A DNA stretch of 57,626 nt from Planctomycetota bacterium (GTDB lineage: Bacteria > Planctomycetota > J058 > JAJDCQ01), in contig JAJDCQ010000011.1 of NCBI GenBank assembly GCA_029260755.1, forward strand, positions 1 through 57,626. The letters run 5' to 3'. Of the stretch, positions 25,771 to 34,437 are shown in pieces. Made by a program: the position numbers and the translations under genes. The notes under the pieces are model-generated. The model made no database searches. It saw only the letters and a list, made by a program, of their open reading frames with translations, and was not told the DNA's origin. How positions within the stretch are numbered: the first letter of the stretch is position 1; each line of letters starts with the position of its first letter.

Positions 25771-26534
25771 GAGACCACCTCCTCCGAGTCGGAGCCGGAG
25801 TGCTCGGCGTCGGCCTGCTGAGCGCGCCGCGAGCCACGCTCGCCGGCGGCCGCGCTGGCCGTCGTCGCCTCGGCGCTGTCGTCGAGCTCTGCTCCGCGCG
25901 TCGACACCGAGGGCTGGGTCTTGGTCTTGGTGGGAGTCGCCACGCCGGGCGGCAGGTGCGGACGGAGACGGTTGCGGAGGGTGCTCGTCGCCCGGTGGAG
26001 GATTCCTCGCACCGTGCTCGTCGGCACCTCCATCTCCTCCGCGATCTCCTTGTAGGTCATCCCGACCTCGTAGCGAAGCTTGATCGCGCGGCGCGCCTGG
26101 TCGGGCAGCGCACCGACGAGACCGGTCAAGCGCCGCTCGATCTCGGGATCGAGGCCGCCGGCGCTGATGACGCCCGCGGCGGCCGGCGCGTGGGCGGCGG
26201 CCGCGTCGAGGATCGCCTTCTGCGCCTCCTGGCGGCGGCGGATGACCTCCTCGAGGGCTCCGCGCTCGATGCCCTTGCGCCGGCGCACGTCGCGCGAGGC
26301 GTGGGCCGCGATCCCGACGACCCAGCTGCCGAAGCGGTCGGGCTGATCGAGGGTCGCGAGACCCCGGTAGGCTCGGAGAAAGGATTCCTGCGCCACGTCG
26401 CGAGCGTCCTCTTCGTTTCGGAGGAGCGTGAGGGCGGTCGCGTAGACCCGCCCCCGGTATCGCTCCGCGAGGGTCGCGAAGGCGTCGCGATCACCGCCGC
26501 GGGCCGCCTCGACGAGCTGAGCGTCGGGCGTCAT
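25767..26534 (-). CDS. ECF-type RNA polymerase sigma factor
   Basis: This is a 255-residue sigma-70-family protein. The sigma-2 region spans about 5-80 (FATLAERYRGRVYATALTL, DARDVAQESFLRAYRG with the DAQD-like core-binding segment, SWVVGIAAH). Sigma-4 spans about 130-190 (LPDQARRAIKLRYEVG, TYKEIAEEMEVPTSTV as the helix-turn-helix). The C-terminal 60 residues beyond sigma-4 are Ala/Ser/Glu-rich and look disordered, longer than a minimal ECF factor. It would direct RNA polymerase to a stress regulon, probably including its own operon with kinase C, which it overlaps by four bases. The ATG at 26534 follows a GGGGGG stretch; a start at 26630 adds an unlikely N-terminus. Confidence 0.93.
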   Translation of the reverse strand: MTPDAQLVEAARGGDRDAFATLAERYRGRVYATALTLLRNEEDARDVAQESFLRAYRGLATLDQPDRFGSWVVGIAAHASRDVRRRKGIERGALEEVIRRRQEAQKAILDAAAAHAPAAAGVISAGGLDPEIERRLTGLVGALPDQARRAIKLRYEVGMTYKEIAEEMEVPTSTVRGILHRATSTLRNRLRPHLPPGVATPTKTKTQPSVSTRGAELDDSAEATTASAAAGERGSRRAQQADAEHSGSDSEEVVS

Positions 26535-26717
26535 GCTGCCCCCCGTCGTTGAGGAGTCGAACGAGCGCGTTCCGATGTCACGCGGGCCGTCCATTTTCTT
26601 CCGGCTCGGGGCGCAGGACCCGGCCGGCAACGTCGGAAAGGGTTGGATTGTAAGGAGTCAGGGGCCTCGGCGCCAGCGTTGCCCGGCGAGAGCCCGTCGC
26701 CCCGACGGAGGGGTACA

Positions 26718-26751
26718 AAGACATGCGCCGCCGACTCTTCGCCGACGGCGC
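26718..26751 (-). terminator. Possible terminator of the tRNA operon
   Basis: Directly after tRNA-Glu on the minus strand, GCGCCG (26751-26746) can pair with CGGCGC (26730-26725). The loop is about 15 bases and can itself fold partly. A weak T stretch (TCTTTG) follows. It fits a terminator, though the T tract is poor. Confidence 0.4.
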
Positions 26752-26754
26752 GAA

Positions 26755-26829
26755 CGACCCTAAGGGGATTTGAACCCCTGTTGCTGGGTTGAAAACCCAG
26801 TGTCCTAGACCTAACTAGACGATAGGGTC
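26755..26829 (-). tRNA. tRNA-Glu (anticodon TTC)
   Basis: Read on the minus strand, a 7-base-pair acceptor stem (GACCCTA/TAGGGTC) frames a standard cloverleaf. The D arm contains GTCTAG...AGGAC. The anticodon stem CTGGG/CCCAG holds loop TTTTCAA (anticodon TTC). The T arm is AGGGG-TTCAAAT-CCCCT. The discriminator base is G and CCA is not encoded. It lies 14 bases after tRNA-Lys and is presumably processed from the same transcript. Confidence 0.95.
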
Positions 26830-26843
26830 GTGCTTTGTGGTGC

Positions 26844-26915
26844 TGAGGGCAGAAGGATTCGAACCTTCGACCAACGGCTTAAAAGGCCGCTGCTCTACCG
26901 CTGAGCTATGCCCCC
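26844..26915 (-). tRNA. tRNA-Lys (anticodon TTT)
   Basis: On the minus strand the acceptor GGGGGCA pairs with TGCCCTC (one G-T pair). The D arm is GCTCAGCGGTAGAGC. The anticodon loop CTTTTAA gives TTT. The T arm is GAAGG-TTCGAAT-CCTTC. The discriminator is A with no encoded CCA. A good promoter lies just upstream (26937-26965), so this is the first gene of a two-tRNA operon. Confidence 0.95.
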
Positions 26916-26936
26916 CGGGACGTTACCCGTCCCAGA

Positions 26937-26965
26937 AGACTAGGTTGCGGTCCGAGCGCTGTCAA
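26937..26965 (-). promoter_or_regulatory. Housekeeping-type promoter of the tRNA-Lys/tRNA-Glu operon
   Basis: On the minus strand a perfect TTGACA (26965-26960) is followed after 17 bases by TAGTCT (26942-26937). The -10 is weak, but the -35, the spacing and the position 22 bases before the mature tRNA fit. The G/C-rich stretch after the -10 (GGGACGGG) resembles the discriminator of stringently controlled stable-RNA promoters. Confidence 0.65.
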
Positions 26966-26988
26966 GCTGTCGGCCCATCGACGCTCTC

Positions 26989-28788
26989 CTAGTAGAGAAC
27001 GCCGCGCTTGCCGGCCCGCGGGGCGGGCTTCGGGGCGGGCGAACCGCCGCCGCTCGGCACCGGCCAGGAGCCCGACGCGACGCTCTCGCCGACGACCGTC
27101 GCGGCCGTCTGCAGGCACCCGTCGTCGATCCGGTCGACGATGAGCTGGTCGGCGACCTCGTCGCCACGCTCGATCAGCTCCTTCCGGAGCCTGTCACGGA
27201 CGACGCCGCGGAGCGCCGTGAGGAGACCGGCATCGGCGCGGTCCCCGGCGAGGGCGGCGAGGCCGGGCCAGCGGTCGGCGCGGCCGCCGTCGTCGACGGC
27301 GAGCTTGCGGGCGAGCGCGATCCGGCTGGCGAGGAGCTCGTCGGCGACGTAGTCGCCGATCGCGCCGCTCTCGCGCAGGACGAAGATCCGCTCCGAGATC
27401 TTCGGGCTCGTCGTCTCGACCGGCACCTCGAGGTGCGGGCTCACGCCGACGTGCTGCGGCGTCGCTCCGTCGGGATTGAAGTAGGTGAGCTGGGTCATCA
27501 TCATGAAGCGACGACCGAAGGCGGTGCTCAGGAAGACCGGCCCCTGGCCGACGCCCTTGCCGTAGGTCGTCTGGCCGACGAGGACGGCGCGGTCGTGGTC
27601 CTTGAGGGCGCCGCAGAACATCTCGGAGGCGCTCGCGCTGCTGCCGTTGATCAGGATCGCCATCGGGTAGCGCGGCTGGGTCGAGCGACCGGTCGACTTG
27701 AACGTCTGGTCGCGGGGCGCGGGCATCCCCATCGCGCCGCCGCCGCCGCCCGCGCCGCGGGTCTTGGTCGTGGCGATGAGCTTGCCCGGCGCGAGGAACT
27801 TCTCGGTGATCGCCGTGCAGGTGGTGATCGCTCCGCCCGGGTTGTCGCGGACGTCGAAGATCAGCGCGCGAAGGCCCTGCTCGCTCAGATCCTCGAGGGC
27901 GCGCTGGACGTCGGTCGCCGCCTGGCCGAGGAAGTTGCCGAGGCGGATGTAGCCGATCCCGCCCTCGAGCATCGTCCAGGTGACGTTGCTGTCCTCGGGC
28001 TCGCGGTGGCGGAGGTCGACCTCGTGAGGCTCGCTCCAGCCGGCGCGCCAGATGCGGAAGCGGACGGGCTTCTCGTCGGCCGCCTCGCCCTCGCCGCCGA
28101 AGATCGCGGAGAGCTCCTTCATCGTCATCGAGGAGACGGGGCGGCCGTTGATCTCGAGGACGACGTCGCCCTTCTCGAGCCCGGCGACGTAGGCGTCGAA
28201 GCCGGCGACGACGTGGTTCATCCGCCAGAGCCCGTCGGGCCCCTTCGCGGGACGGAAGCCGAAGCTGCGCGGCTTGCCGCCCATCATCATCCGCATCAGC
28301 TTCTGCATGCTCGCCTGATCGAAGTAGCGGGTGAACGGGTCGCCGGTCGTGGCGATCGCGCCGTTGGCGAGGGTGTCGATCAGCTTCCAGCTGTCGGTCT
28401 CGCCGAGCCCGGGGAAGTGCTTCTCGAGGGTCGCGAAGACCGGCGCGATCTCGGCGCCGCCGTCGACCTCGAGCGCCCAGAGATCCTTGATGAGCGCCGG
28501 CTTCTCGGCGGGCTCGAGGAGGTCGAACTCGTGGCTGCGGACCGCCTCGATGAGGCCGGCGATCGCGCCGCTCCGGAACTGGGCCGGCGTGTACTTCGAG
28601 CCGTCGACGTGGTTGCTCCGGAGCTTCGTGATCACCTCGCCGACCACCCGCTGCCCGGTCTTGAAGGCGGGGTTGTCGGCCGCCGTCGCGGTCTCGGCGG
28701 CGCGGGCGAGCGGGGCGGGGGCGACCGCGGCGCTCGCGACGAGGGCGAGGGCGGTGACCACGGCGAAGGACACACGGAAGGCTCTCAT
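26989..28788 (-). CDS. Secreted S41 (C-terminal processing) family peptidase
   Basis: This is a 599-residue protein with a signal peptide (about 1-30, ending PLARAAE). A helical N-terminal region is followed by a PDZ domain (about 185-290; GLEKGDVVLEINGRPVSSMT) and the S41 core. The core has GYIRLGNFLGQAA, LIFDVRDNPGGAI, INGSSASASEMFCGALKDH with the likely nucleophile Ser, and LVGQTTYGKGVGQG with the general-base Lys, a Ser-Lys dyad. It should cleave proteins near their C-termini in the periplasm. The last 150 residues are an extra helical domain ending in a Pro/Lys-rich tail. The ATG at 28788 follows AGGAGATCGAAC, a strong ribosome site; the frame upstream is not credible. It is the second tail-specific protease in the window besides the tricorn-type one. 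Confidence 0.93.
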   Translation of the reverse strand: MRAFRVSFAVVTALALVASAAVAPAPLARAAETATAADNPAFKTGQRVVGEVITKLRSNHVDGSKYTPAQFRSGAIAGLIEAVRSHEFDLLEPAEKPALIKDLWALEVDGGAEIAPVFATLEKHFPGLGETDSWKLIDTLANGAIATTGDPFTRYFDQASMQKLMRMMMGGKPRSFGFRPAKGPDGLWRMNHVVAGFDAYVAGLEKGDVVLEINGRPVSSMTMKELSAIFGGEGEAADEKPVRFRIWRAGWSEPHEVDLRHREPEDSNVTWTMLEGGIGYIRLGNFLGQAATDVQRALEDLSEQGLRALIFDVRDNPGGAITTCTAITEKFLAPGKLIATTKTRGAGGGGGAMGMPAPRDQTFKSTGRSTQPRYPMAILINGSSASASEMFCGALKDHDRAVLVGQTTYGKGVGQGPVFLSTAFGRRFMMMTQLTYFNPDGATPQHVGVSPHLEVPVETTSPKISERIFVLRESGAIGDYVADELLASRIALARKLAVDDGGRADRWPGLAALAGDRADAGLLTALRGVVRDRLRKELIERGDEVADQLIVDRIDDGCLQTAATVVGESVASGSWPVPSGGGSPAPKPAPRAGKRGVLY

Positions 28789-28971
28789 GTTCGATCTCCT
28801 GGCGGGTGCGGACGTCGACGGACGGGCCGTTCTCCGCCGAGGCGGGGACGGCGCGGTCTGGGATCTATACGGAGGCCTCGCGATCGTGTTGGGTGGCGAT
28901 GCGGCAAACGACTTCAACGGGGCGACTTGTGGGTTCTTCGGGGCGGCTCGGGCGGGGCGTCGCGGGGCGGG

Positions 28972-30048
28972 CTACCCCATCCCGGAGCGGGCGTCGATCT
29001 GGCGCAGCCAGGGTCCGAGGGCGGTCGTCGGCGAGCGGAGGAGCGCGCCGACGAGGAGCGACTTCACGCGGCGCCGGGTGATCTTGCGAGGCGAGCTCGG
29101 GTCGAGCGGGTTCCGGGCGCGGCGAAGCAGGCCGAGCGTCGCCGCCGCGATCGCGAGCGGCAGCGCACAGACCGCGCGGAGGCGCGGCGCGCCGAGGGGG
29201 AGCGCGTCGATGTAGTCGAAGCCGGCGCGGACGTGGCCGACGGCGACGTCGAGCAGCTCGTCGTAGAGCGGCAGGATCGCGCGCCGCGCCTCGTGGCGAC
29301 TCCGCAGCGCGTCGGCATCGAGGCCGTGGGCGGCCAGGTCGTCCTCGGGGATGTAGCAGCGGCCGCGGCCGAGGTCGGCGGGGACGTCGCGGAGGACGTT
29401 CACCATCTGGAGCCCCTTGCCGAAGCGCACGGCGAGGTCGCGGAGCTCGGCGCGCCGCCCGCGCCAACGGGCCGGGAGGCGGAGGCCGTGGGCGAGCTGG
29501 GTGGCGGTCCAGTAGGCGCCGACGACGCCGGCGACGCGGTAGCAGTAGTCGTCGAGATCGTCGCGCGACTGCAGCGCGTGGATGGGAGTCGGTCGGCCGG
29601 CGCGTGGAGGGGCCGACGTCGGGAAGCGGGCCAGGTCGAGGTGCTGGCCGCTCACGATCACCGAGAGCACCTCGACGGTGCGTCGGCGGTCGCCCGCGTC
29701 GAGGGCGCCGAACGCGTCGAGCACCTCGCCGAGCCGCTCCAGCAGCTCGCGTTCCTCGGGGATCATCGTCGGTCCGACGGCGCGCGCGGCGAGGGCGGCG
29801 GCCCGGTCGCGGGCGGGCGCGGTCGATCCGTCCGACGCGACGAGGGCGGCGAGCGCCTCGAGCTCGGCGAGCTCGGCGCGCCGATCGGCGCCGGGAAGGG
29901 CGTCGGTGTCGGCGAGCGTGTCGGCGGCGCGCGCGAGGAGATAGGCCGTCGAGATCGGCTCGCGGCTCGCCTTCGGGAGGAAGCGGAGACTCAGCGAGAA
30001 CGAGCGGCTGACGCGGGCGGTCACGGCGTGCAGCGGGCTGCGCGACAA
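28972..30048 (-). CDS. Squalene/phytoene synthase family protein
   Basis: Family motifs appear in order: SRSFSLSLRFLP, AYLLARAADTLADTD as the first Asp-rich motif, YCYRVAGVVGAYW, GLQMVNVLRDVPADLGRGR with the second Asp-rich motif and RCYIPEDDL. Such enzymes join two C15 or C20 prenyl diphosphates head to head to make squalene or phytoene, the entry to hopanoids, sterols or carotenoids. Which product is made cannot be decided from sequence, and no other isoprenoid gene adjoins it. The start is uncertain. TTG at 30048 or GTG at 30024 gives a family-like length of about 350-360 residues; ATG at 30186 would add an Arg-rich tail that looks non-coding. I chose 30048 because GGAG lies 10 bases upstream. 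Confidence 0.88.
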   Translation of the reverse strand: MSRSPLHAVTARVSRSFSLSLRFLPKASREPISTAYLLARAADTLADTDALPGADRRAELAELEALAALVASDGSTAPARDRAAALAARAVGPTMIPEERELLERLGEVLDAFGALDAGDRRRTVEVLSVIVSGQHLDLARFPTSAPPRAGRPTPIHALQSRDDLDDYCYRVAGVVGAYWTATQLAHGLRLPARWRGRRAELRDLAVRFGKGLQMVNVLRDVPADLGRGRCYIPEDDLAAHGLDADALRSRHEARRAILPLYDELLDVAVGHVRAGFDYIDALPLGAPRLRAVCALPLAIAAATLGLLRRARNPLDPSSPRKITRRRVKSLLVGALLRSPTTALGPWLRQIDARSGMG

Positions 30049-30298
30049 GGTCGTCGGGCTCCGGGGGCGAACGGAGCACGCTTGTACCGCGGGCGGTCCC
30101 GACGCGCAACCCGTGTGGATCCGCGACGGTGTGGGGATCGACCACGGCGACCGTCGGCCGCCCGCGCCGCGCCGGCATCGGCGCATCCCTCGGTGAGGGG
30201 AGGGCTTCGAGTGCCGTGCCCCGGTCGTCGCCGCCGGTCCTCTCTTTGCGAAGTCCCCATGCGGAACGCGGCGTCGAACGCGCCGAGGAGGAGAGTCC

Positions 30299-30730
30299 AT
30301 GCGGAGAACGCTCATCACGGGCGCGATCGTCGGGGTCACCCTCGCATCGCTCGTGCTCGCCCCCGGGGTCGCCCGCGCGGGGCGGATCGGCAGCCAGGTG
30401 CGTCGGCAGGGACGCGTCGCCGAGAACCGGGTCCTCACCCGTCGAACCGAGGATCAGGTGGCACGGCGGATCGCGGTGCAGTTCCTGACCGACGGCGGCG
30501 TCGACCGCGAGGACGCGGCCACCTGGGTCGCGGGCTTGAGCCGCGACGAGGCGATCGACGTCGCCTTCACCGCCGACCTCACCTGGACGCTCCAGGAGGC
30601 CGAGGCGAGCGGAGGCGGGATCGACTGGGACGACGTCGGGGAGGGTATCCTGGTCGGGCTGGCCGCCCTGGCCGTCGCCGGCTACTACACCCTTCTCGTG
30701 ATGGCGATCATCGCGAAGTGCGCCGGCTGA
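30299..30730 (+). CDS. Small secreted or membrane-anchored hypothetical protein
   Basis: This is a 143-residue protein with a clear signal peptide (about 1-27, ending GVARAG). A charged middle section (RRQGRVAENRVLTRRTEDQVARR) and an acidic stretch follow. A C-terminal hydrophobic helix (about 116-139, GILVGLAALAVAGYYTLLVM) probably inserts in the membrane. The ATG at 30299 has a strong GAGGAGGAG ribosome site. I recognise no family. It is divergent from the squalene synthase gene and 95 bases before the TPR membrane protein, with which it may be co-transcribed. Confidence 0.78.
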   Translation: MRRTLITGAIVGVTLASLVLAPGVARAGRIGSQVRRQGRVAENRVLTRRTEDQVARRIAVQFLTDGGVDREDAATWVAGLSRDEAIDVAFTADLTWTLQEAEASGGGIDWDDVGEGILVGLAALAVAGYYTLLVMAIIAKCAG

Positions 30731-30825
30731 CGGGGCCCGTTCCGGCCTTCTCGCCGGGGCGTCACGGGCCGAGCGGGTCGCCGCGTGGTATAACCACGGT
30801 GGAGAGGCACGCTCTGGAAGTCCCG

Positions 30826-33735
30826 GTGACCGAACCTCGGAAGCCCCCCGTCCCGCCGAGTCGGCGCCTGCCGTTGCCGGGCGACCTCGGCGTGGTGCTG
30901 TTCTTCTTCGCCGCCGCGGCTCTGATCCGCGTCATCGCGGCGATCGTGACGACGCTGCCCCTCGAGGGCGCGCCGCCGCCTCCCCCGCTCGACCCGACCG
31001 TGGCCGCCGTCGCGGCCGCGTCCCTCGCGGCGCGGGCGCTCCTCGGGTTGCTGTCGTTCCTCGTCCTCACGGGGTCGGGCCGGCGGCCGCGGATGCGCCG
31101 GCTGACCGTCGCGGTCGGCATGCTCACCGCGGGCCTGGTCACGACCGAGGTGTGGGTCGGCGGCGCCTCGCTCGTCCTCGTCCTCGAGCTGCTCGTCATC
31201 ATCTGGGGGAGCGTGTTGCTCGGGCTCGCGCCGGCGCGGCGGCTCTTCGGGGAGATGCCGGCGCCGGCGCTCCCGCCGGGGATCGCGATCGGCGACGGCG
31301 GCCTCCGGGCGCGCGGCCTGATCCGTCTGTTCTCGGTGCCGCTGCTGTCGCGGGCGCTCCTCGTCGTGGTCCTCCTGCCCGCGCTCGCGGTCGCCGATGG
31401 GTTCGGACGGCTCCTCGCGATGGCCGCGCTCGCGACGATCGTCCTCGCCCTCGAGCCGGCCCTGAAGCGCTGGCTGCTCCGGCGACTCTTCGACGCGCGC
31501 CCGCACGGCTTCGATCGATGGGGCGAGCCCGCGCGCGACGCCTGGCGGCGCGCCGTCTCGGCGTTCCGCGGCGGTCGGCTCGAGGACGCGGTGACCGCCG
31601 CGCGCGAGGCCGCTCGACACGAGGGCGCGGCCGGCGAGGTGCTCCACGACTTCATCCTGCTGACGCGCGCGCTCGCGGTGAGGGCGCAGCGCGAGGGGCC
31701 GGTCCTCGTCGCGCCGCTTCCGACTCCGCACCGCGCGCGCGCCTCGGGAGGCGGGGACCCTCGCGCCGAGCCGCGATCGACCGACGTGAGCGTGGCGGAC
31801 GACGCGCCGACGACGACCTCGACGGGTGCTGCCCCGACCACCGTCGACGACGCCGAAGTCGCTCCGGGCGAAGCTCCTGTCGAGGCTTCGGGCGAGGCGC
31901 CCGACGGCGACGACGGCGACGAGGCGACGGACGGAGGCTCCGCCGCGGCGACGGCCGAGCCGCCCCGGCCGACCGAAGCGGACGCCGATGATGCGGACGA
32001 CCTCGGGCCGCCCGACCTCCTCCTCGAGATGGAGATCCCCGACGGGATCAGCCTCGACATGGCGACGACGCTCGCGGGCGAGACCGAGGATCCGCGCGAG
32101 GTCGCCGATGCCGAGCGAGAGTTCCCCGAGATCGCGCTCCTCCTGCTGACGCGCGACTACTCGGTCGCCGAGCGTCGAAGCTCGCTCACGCGCGAGATCC
32201 AGTCGATCCGGGGGCGGGACCTCGCGCGCCTCGCCGAGCTCCAGGTCGCCGTCGGCGACGCGATCGTCCGGGCGGTCGAGAGCCCGCGCAGCCCGTTCCG
32301 GCTGATCGCCGACCGCCTCCTCGAGGGCGTCACCGGACGCACCTTCTTCACCCTCGCCCCGGCGCGGGCGCGTCCGTACTGGGAGGAGGCGCGGCGGCTT
32401 CGCGACCTCGGGCGCGGGTTCGTCCTGACGGCGTGTCGCCTCATCGAGCGCGGCGCCGAGCCGCTCGCCCGGATCGCCTGGCGGCGGGCGCGGCGCGAGG
32501 GCGTCGGCGCCGTTCCCGACGATCGGGCCGCGCGGCGCATGCTCGCGGGGCTCGACGCGATCCTCGAGGTCTACAGCTTCGCCGAGGAGCTCCGGAGCGG
32601 GCTGACCCTCGATCAGGCGCGCCGGCGTCTCGAGCCGCTCCTCTGGGTGGTCGCCCGCGACTGCGGCGCGTTCGAGTACGGGACGCCGCTGTGCGGCGAG
32701 GTGATGAAGCGCAGCGCCGAGGTGACCGGCTTCCTTCGTCGGAAGGAGCGGTCGATCGGCGCCGTGCTCGAGCTCTACGGGGCGTACGAGGAGGAGGTCG
32801 CCTTCGAGGCGAGCCGCGTCCTCCGCGCGCTCCGCGGCCCCGAGGACGACGCGACGCCGCGCGGACCGGCGGGCTGGCGTCGCTGGTGGAAGAAGGTCAG
32901 CGACGACGGCGGCCTCGACCGCGACCTGATCCACACCCTCGAGGGGCTGACCGCGCTCTCCGAGGGGCAGCCCGAGGCGGCGAAGGACGCGTTCATCCTC
33001 GCCGTCGGCGCGGCGCGACAGCGGCGGCCGTTCCTCTACTGGAACCTCGCCCACGCCCTCGACGCGGCCGGCGACCGCGAGGGAGCGCTCGAGGCGTGCC
33101 GCGAGCTGCTGCGCCGGGCGCCGGGCGGCGACGCCCGCTATCGCCTCCTGCCGGCGCGGATCCTCGAGAGCAGCGGTCTGGCCCGCGAGGCCGAGGTCGC
33201 CTACCGGCGCGCGTGTCGCGCGAGCCGCGGTCGGGACGTCGCTCACTACGCCCTGGGGCGGTTCTGCTACGAGCTCGGCCGGTACGACGACGCCCTCCGG
33301 CAGTTCTGGATGGCGCGCGAGGCCGATCCCAACGACCCCGACTACCCGATGGCGATCGGGCTGGTCCACCTCCGTCTCGGGCACCACCGGGAGGCGCGCG
33401 ACGTCCTCGAGCCGCTCCGCGGCCGGGCGGGCGTCCCTCAGGCGGGGCTGCTGTTCCTCCTCTCGCGCGCCTACACCGGGCTCGGCGACGAGGGGAAGGC
33501 GAACGAGCTCCTCAAGCGGGTCAGCTCGGATGAGCGGGCCGATCCGCAGACGCTCGAGGAGATCGCCCACTTCCTCGAGGAGCGACGCGAGTTCTCGCTC
33601 GCGAGCGACTTCGCCGCGCGGGCGCTCGAGCGCCGGCTCGCCGACGAGGACGAGGACGAGGAGGGCCCCGGCTTCAGCGGGCTCGACTCGGACGTCGATG
33701 AGGATGATGAGGATGGAGAGGCGCGCGGGGTCTGA
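30826..33735 (+). CDS. Large multi-pass membrane protein with C-terminal TPR repeats
   Basis: This is a 969-residue protein. About six hydrophobic helices lie in the first 210 residues (21-43, 60-82, 92-109, 114-134, 172-190, 192-209). An acidic Ala/Glu/Asp/Thr-rich linker follows (about 240-365). The soluble part ends in TPR-like helical pairs (about 620-940; HYALGRFCYELGRYDDALRQF, PDYPMAIGLVHLRLGHHREA) and a very acidic tail. I do not know a named family. The layout suggests a membrane-tethered scaffold that docks protein partners in the cytoplasm. The GTG at 30826 has GGAAG five bases upstream; another GTG at 30799 is possible. The much longer open frame upstream overlaps genes on the other strand and is not coding. 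Confidence 0.82.
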   Translation: MTEPRKPPVPPSRRLPLPGDLGVVLFFFAAAALIRVIAAIVTTLPLEGAPPPPPLDPTVAAVAAASLAARALLGLLSFLVLTGSGRRPRMRRLTVAVGMLTAGLVTTEVWVGGASLVLVLELLVIIWGSVLLGLAPARRLFGEMPAPALPPGIAIGDGGLRARGLIRLFSVPLLSRALLVVVLLPALAVADGFGRLLAMAALATIVLALEPALKRWLLRRLFDARPHGFDRWGEPARDAWRRAVSAFRGGRLEDAVTAAREAARHEGAAGEVLHDFILLTRALAVRAQREGPVLVAPLPTPHRARASGGGDPRAEPRSTDVSVADDAPTTTSTGAAPTTVDDAEVAPGEAPVEASGEAPDGDDGDEATDGGSAAATAEPPRPTEADADDADDLGPPDLLLEMEIPDGISLDMATTLAGETEDPREVADAEREFPEIALLLLTRDYSVAERRSSLTREIQSIRGRDLARLAELQVAVGDAIVRAVESPRSPFRLIADRLLEGVTGRTFFTLAPARARPYWEEARRLRDLGRGFVLTACRLIERGAEPLARIAWRRARREGVGAVPDDRAARRMLAGLDAILEVYSFAEELRSGLTLDQARRRLEPLLWVVARDCGAFEYGTPLCGEVMKRSAEVTGFLRRKERSIGAVLELYGAYEEEVAFEASRVLRALRGPEDDATPRGPAGWRRWWKKVSDDGGLDRDLIHTLEGLTALSEGQPEAAKDAFILAVGAARQRRPFLYWNLAHALDAAGDREGALEACRELLRRAPGGDARYRLLPARILESSGLAREAEVAYRRACRASRGRDVAHYALGRFCYELGRYDDALRQFWMAREADPNDPDYPMAIGLVHLRLGHHREARDVLEPLRGRAGVPQAGLLFLLSRAYTGLGDEGKANELLKRVSSDERADPQTLEEIAHFLEERREFSLASDFAARALERRLADEDEDEEGPGFSGLDSDVDEDDEDGEARGV

Positions 33736-33835
33736 CATCACCCGAACCTCTCGTTCTCGGAAATAATCGTCCCGCCGGCCCTGTCAACTTGCTCGGAACC
33801 CGACGCAAACGGTCGAGTCCAACCGAGCGAGAGTC

Positions 33836-34396
33836 ATGAACGTCCGAACCCGCGAATCCCGATCGAGCGCCACCCACCGCTGCCTCCGCGGCACGGTCGC
33901 GGCGGCCGTCCTGAGCACCCTCTGCCTCGTCGGAGCGGTCGCCCGGGCCTCGGACGCGGAGGTGACCACGGCCGCGGCGAAGGTCGAGCGCGTCGAGCTG
34001 ACGAGGCCCGCCCCGAGCGCGCCGAGCGCCCCGTCCGCGGCGCCGGCGACCTCGCCGAGCGTGGCGCCGAAGGCAGCGTCGGACCCCCGGACGATCAAGG
34101 TCGCCGGCGATCACCTCGAGGTCTGGCAGAGCGGCCCGGGCGGAGAGGCCCTCGTCGCCCGCCGCCACATCGGGTCCGCCGACGCCGTTGCGGGATCGAC
34201 CGACGGGCGCCTCGCCGCGGTGGCCCACGGCAAGAGGCTCCGACTGCTCGGGACGACCGACCTCACTCACCACGCCGTGATCGAGCTCCCCGAGCCGCTC
34301 GTCCAGATCACGTTCGTCGCCCGCGACGGAAAGCTCCTCCTCGAGAGCACCTCCGGCCGCCGCACCCTGATCCACCTCGCCGCCCTCACCCGCTGA
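33836..34396 (+). CDS. Secreted hypothetical protein with a beta-repeat-like C-terminus
   Basis: This is a 186-residue protein with a signal peptide (about 1-39, ending VARASDA). An Ala/Pro/Ser linker follows (about 57-82, APSAPSAPSAAP). The C-terminal 100 residues have short beta-strand-like stretches (RTIKVAGDHLEVWQSG, GRLAAVAHGKRLRLLG, KLLLESTSGRRTLIHL) that look like two or three blades of a propeller, too few for a full one. It is convergent with the ECF sigma factor gene at 34438. The function is unknown; an envelope protein under that sigma factor is a guess from position only. Confidence 0.75.
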   Translation: MNVRTRESRSSATHRCLRGTVAAAVLSTLCLVGAVARASDAEVTTAAAKVERVELTRPAPSAPSAPSAAPATSPSVAPKAASDPRTIKVAGDHLEVWQSGPGGEALVARRHIGSADAVAGSTDGRLAAVAHGKRLRLLGTTDLTHHAVIELPEPLVQITFVARDGKLLLESTSGRRTLIHLAALTR

Positions 34397-34437
34397 ACGC
34401 TCCCCTCGGCCCGCTCGGCGTGGGGCTGGGCTAGACG

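Noticed and set aside
21451..25821. Open frame of nearly 1500 codons on the plus strand opposite kinase C
   Set aside because: Long antisense frames are expected in GC-rich genes. The minus-strand frame has a full kinase, zinc finger and membrane helix, while this one has only Leu/Val/Arg-rich sequence.
30049..30186. Longer start (ATG 30186) for the squalene/phytoene synthase
   Set aside because: The added residues are Arg/Pro/Ser-rich with no family match and would overlap the likely promoter of the divergent gene. I kept it only as an alternative.
27433..30825. Upstream extension of the TPR membrane protein
   Set aside because: The extension lies opposite the S41 protease and squalene synthase genes and through the small secreted protein gene. 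It has no recognisable domain, so I start the gene at 30826.
33760..33790. Minus-strand TTGACA with a downstream AT-rich hexamer as a promoter
   Set aside because: It would point into the 3' end of a plus-strand gene with no minus-strand gene downstream, so it is probably chance.
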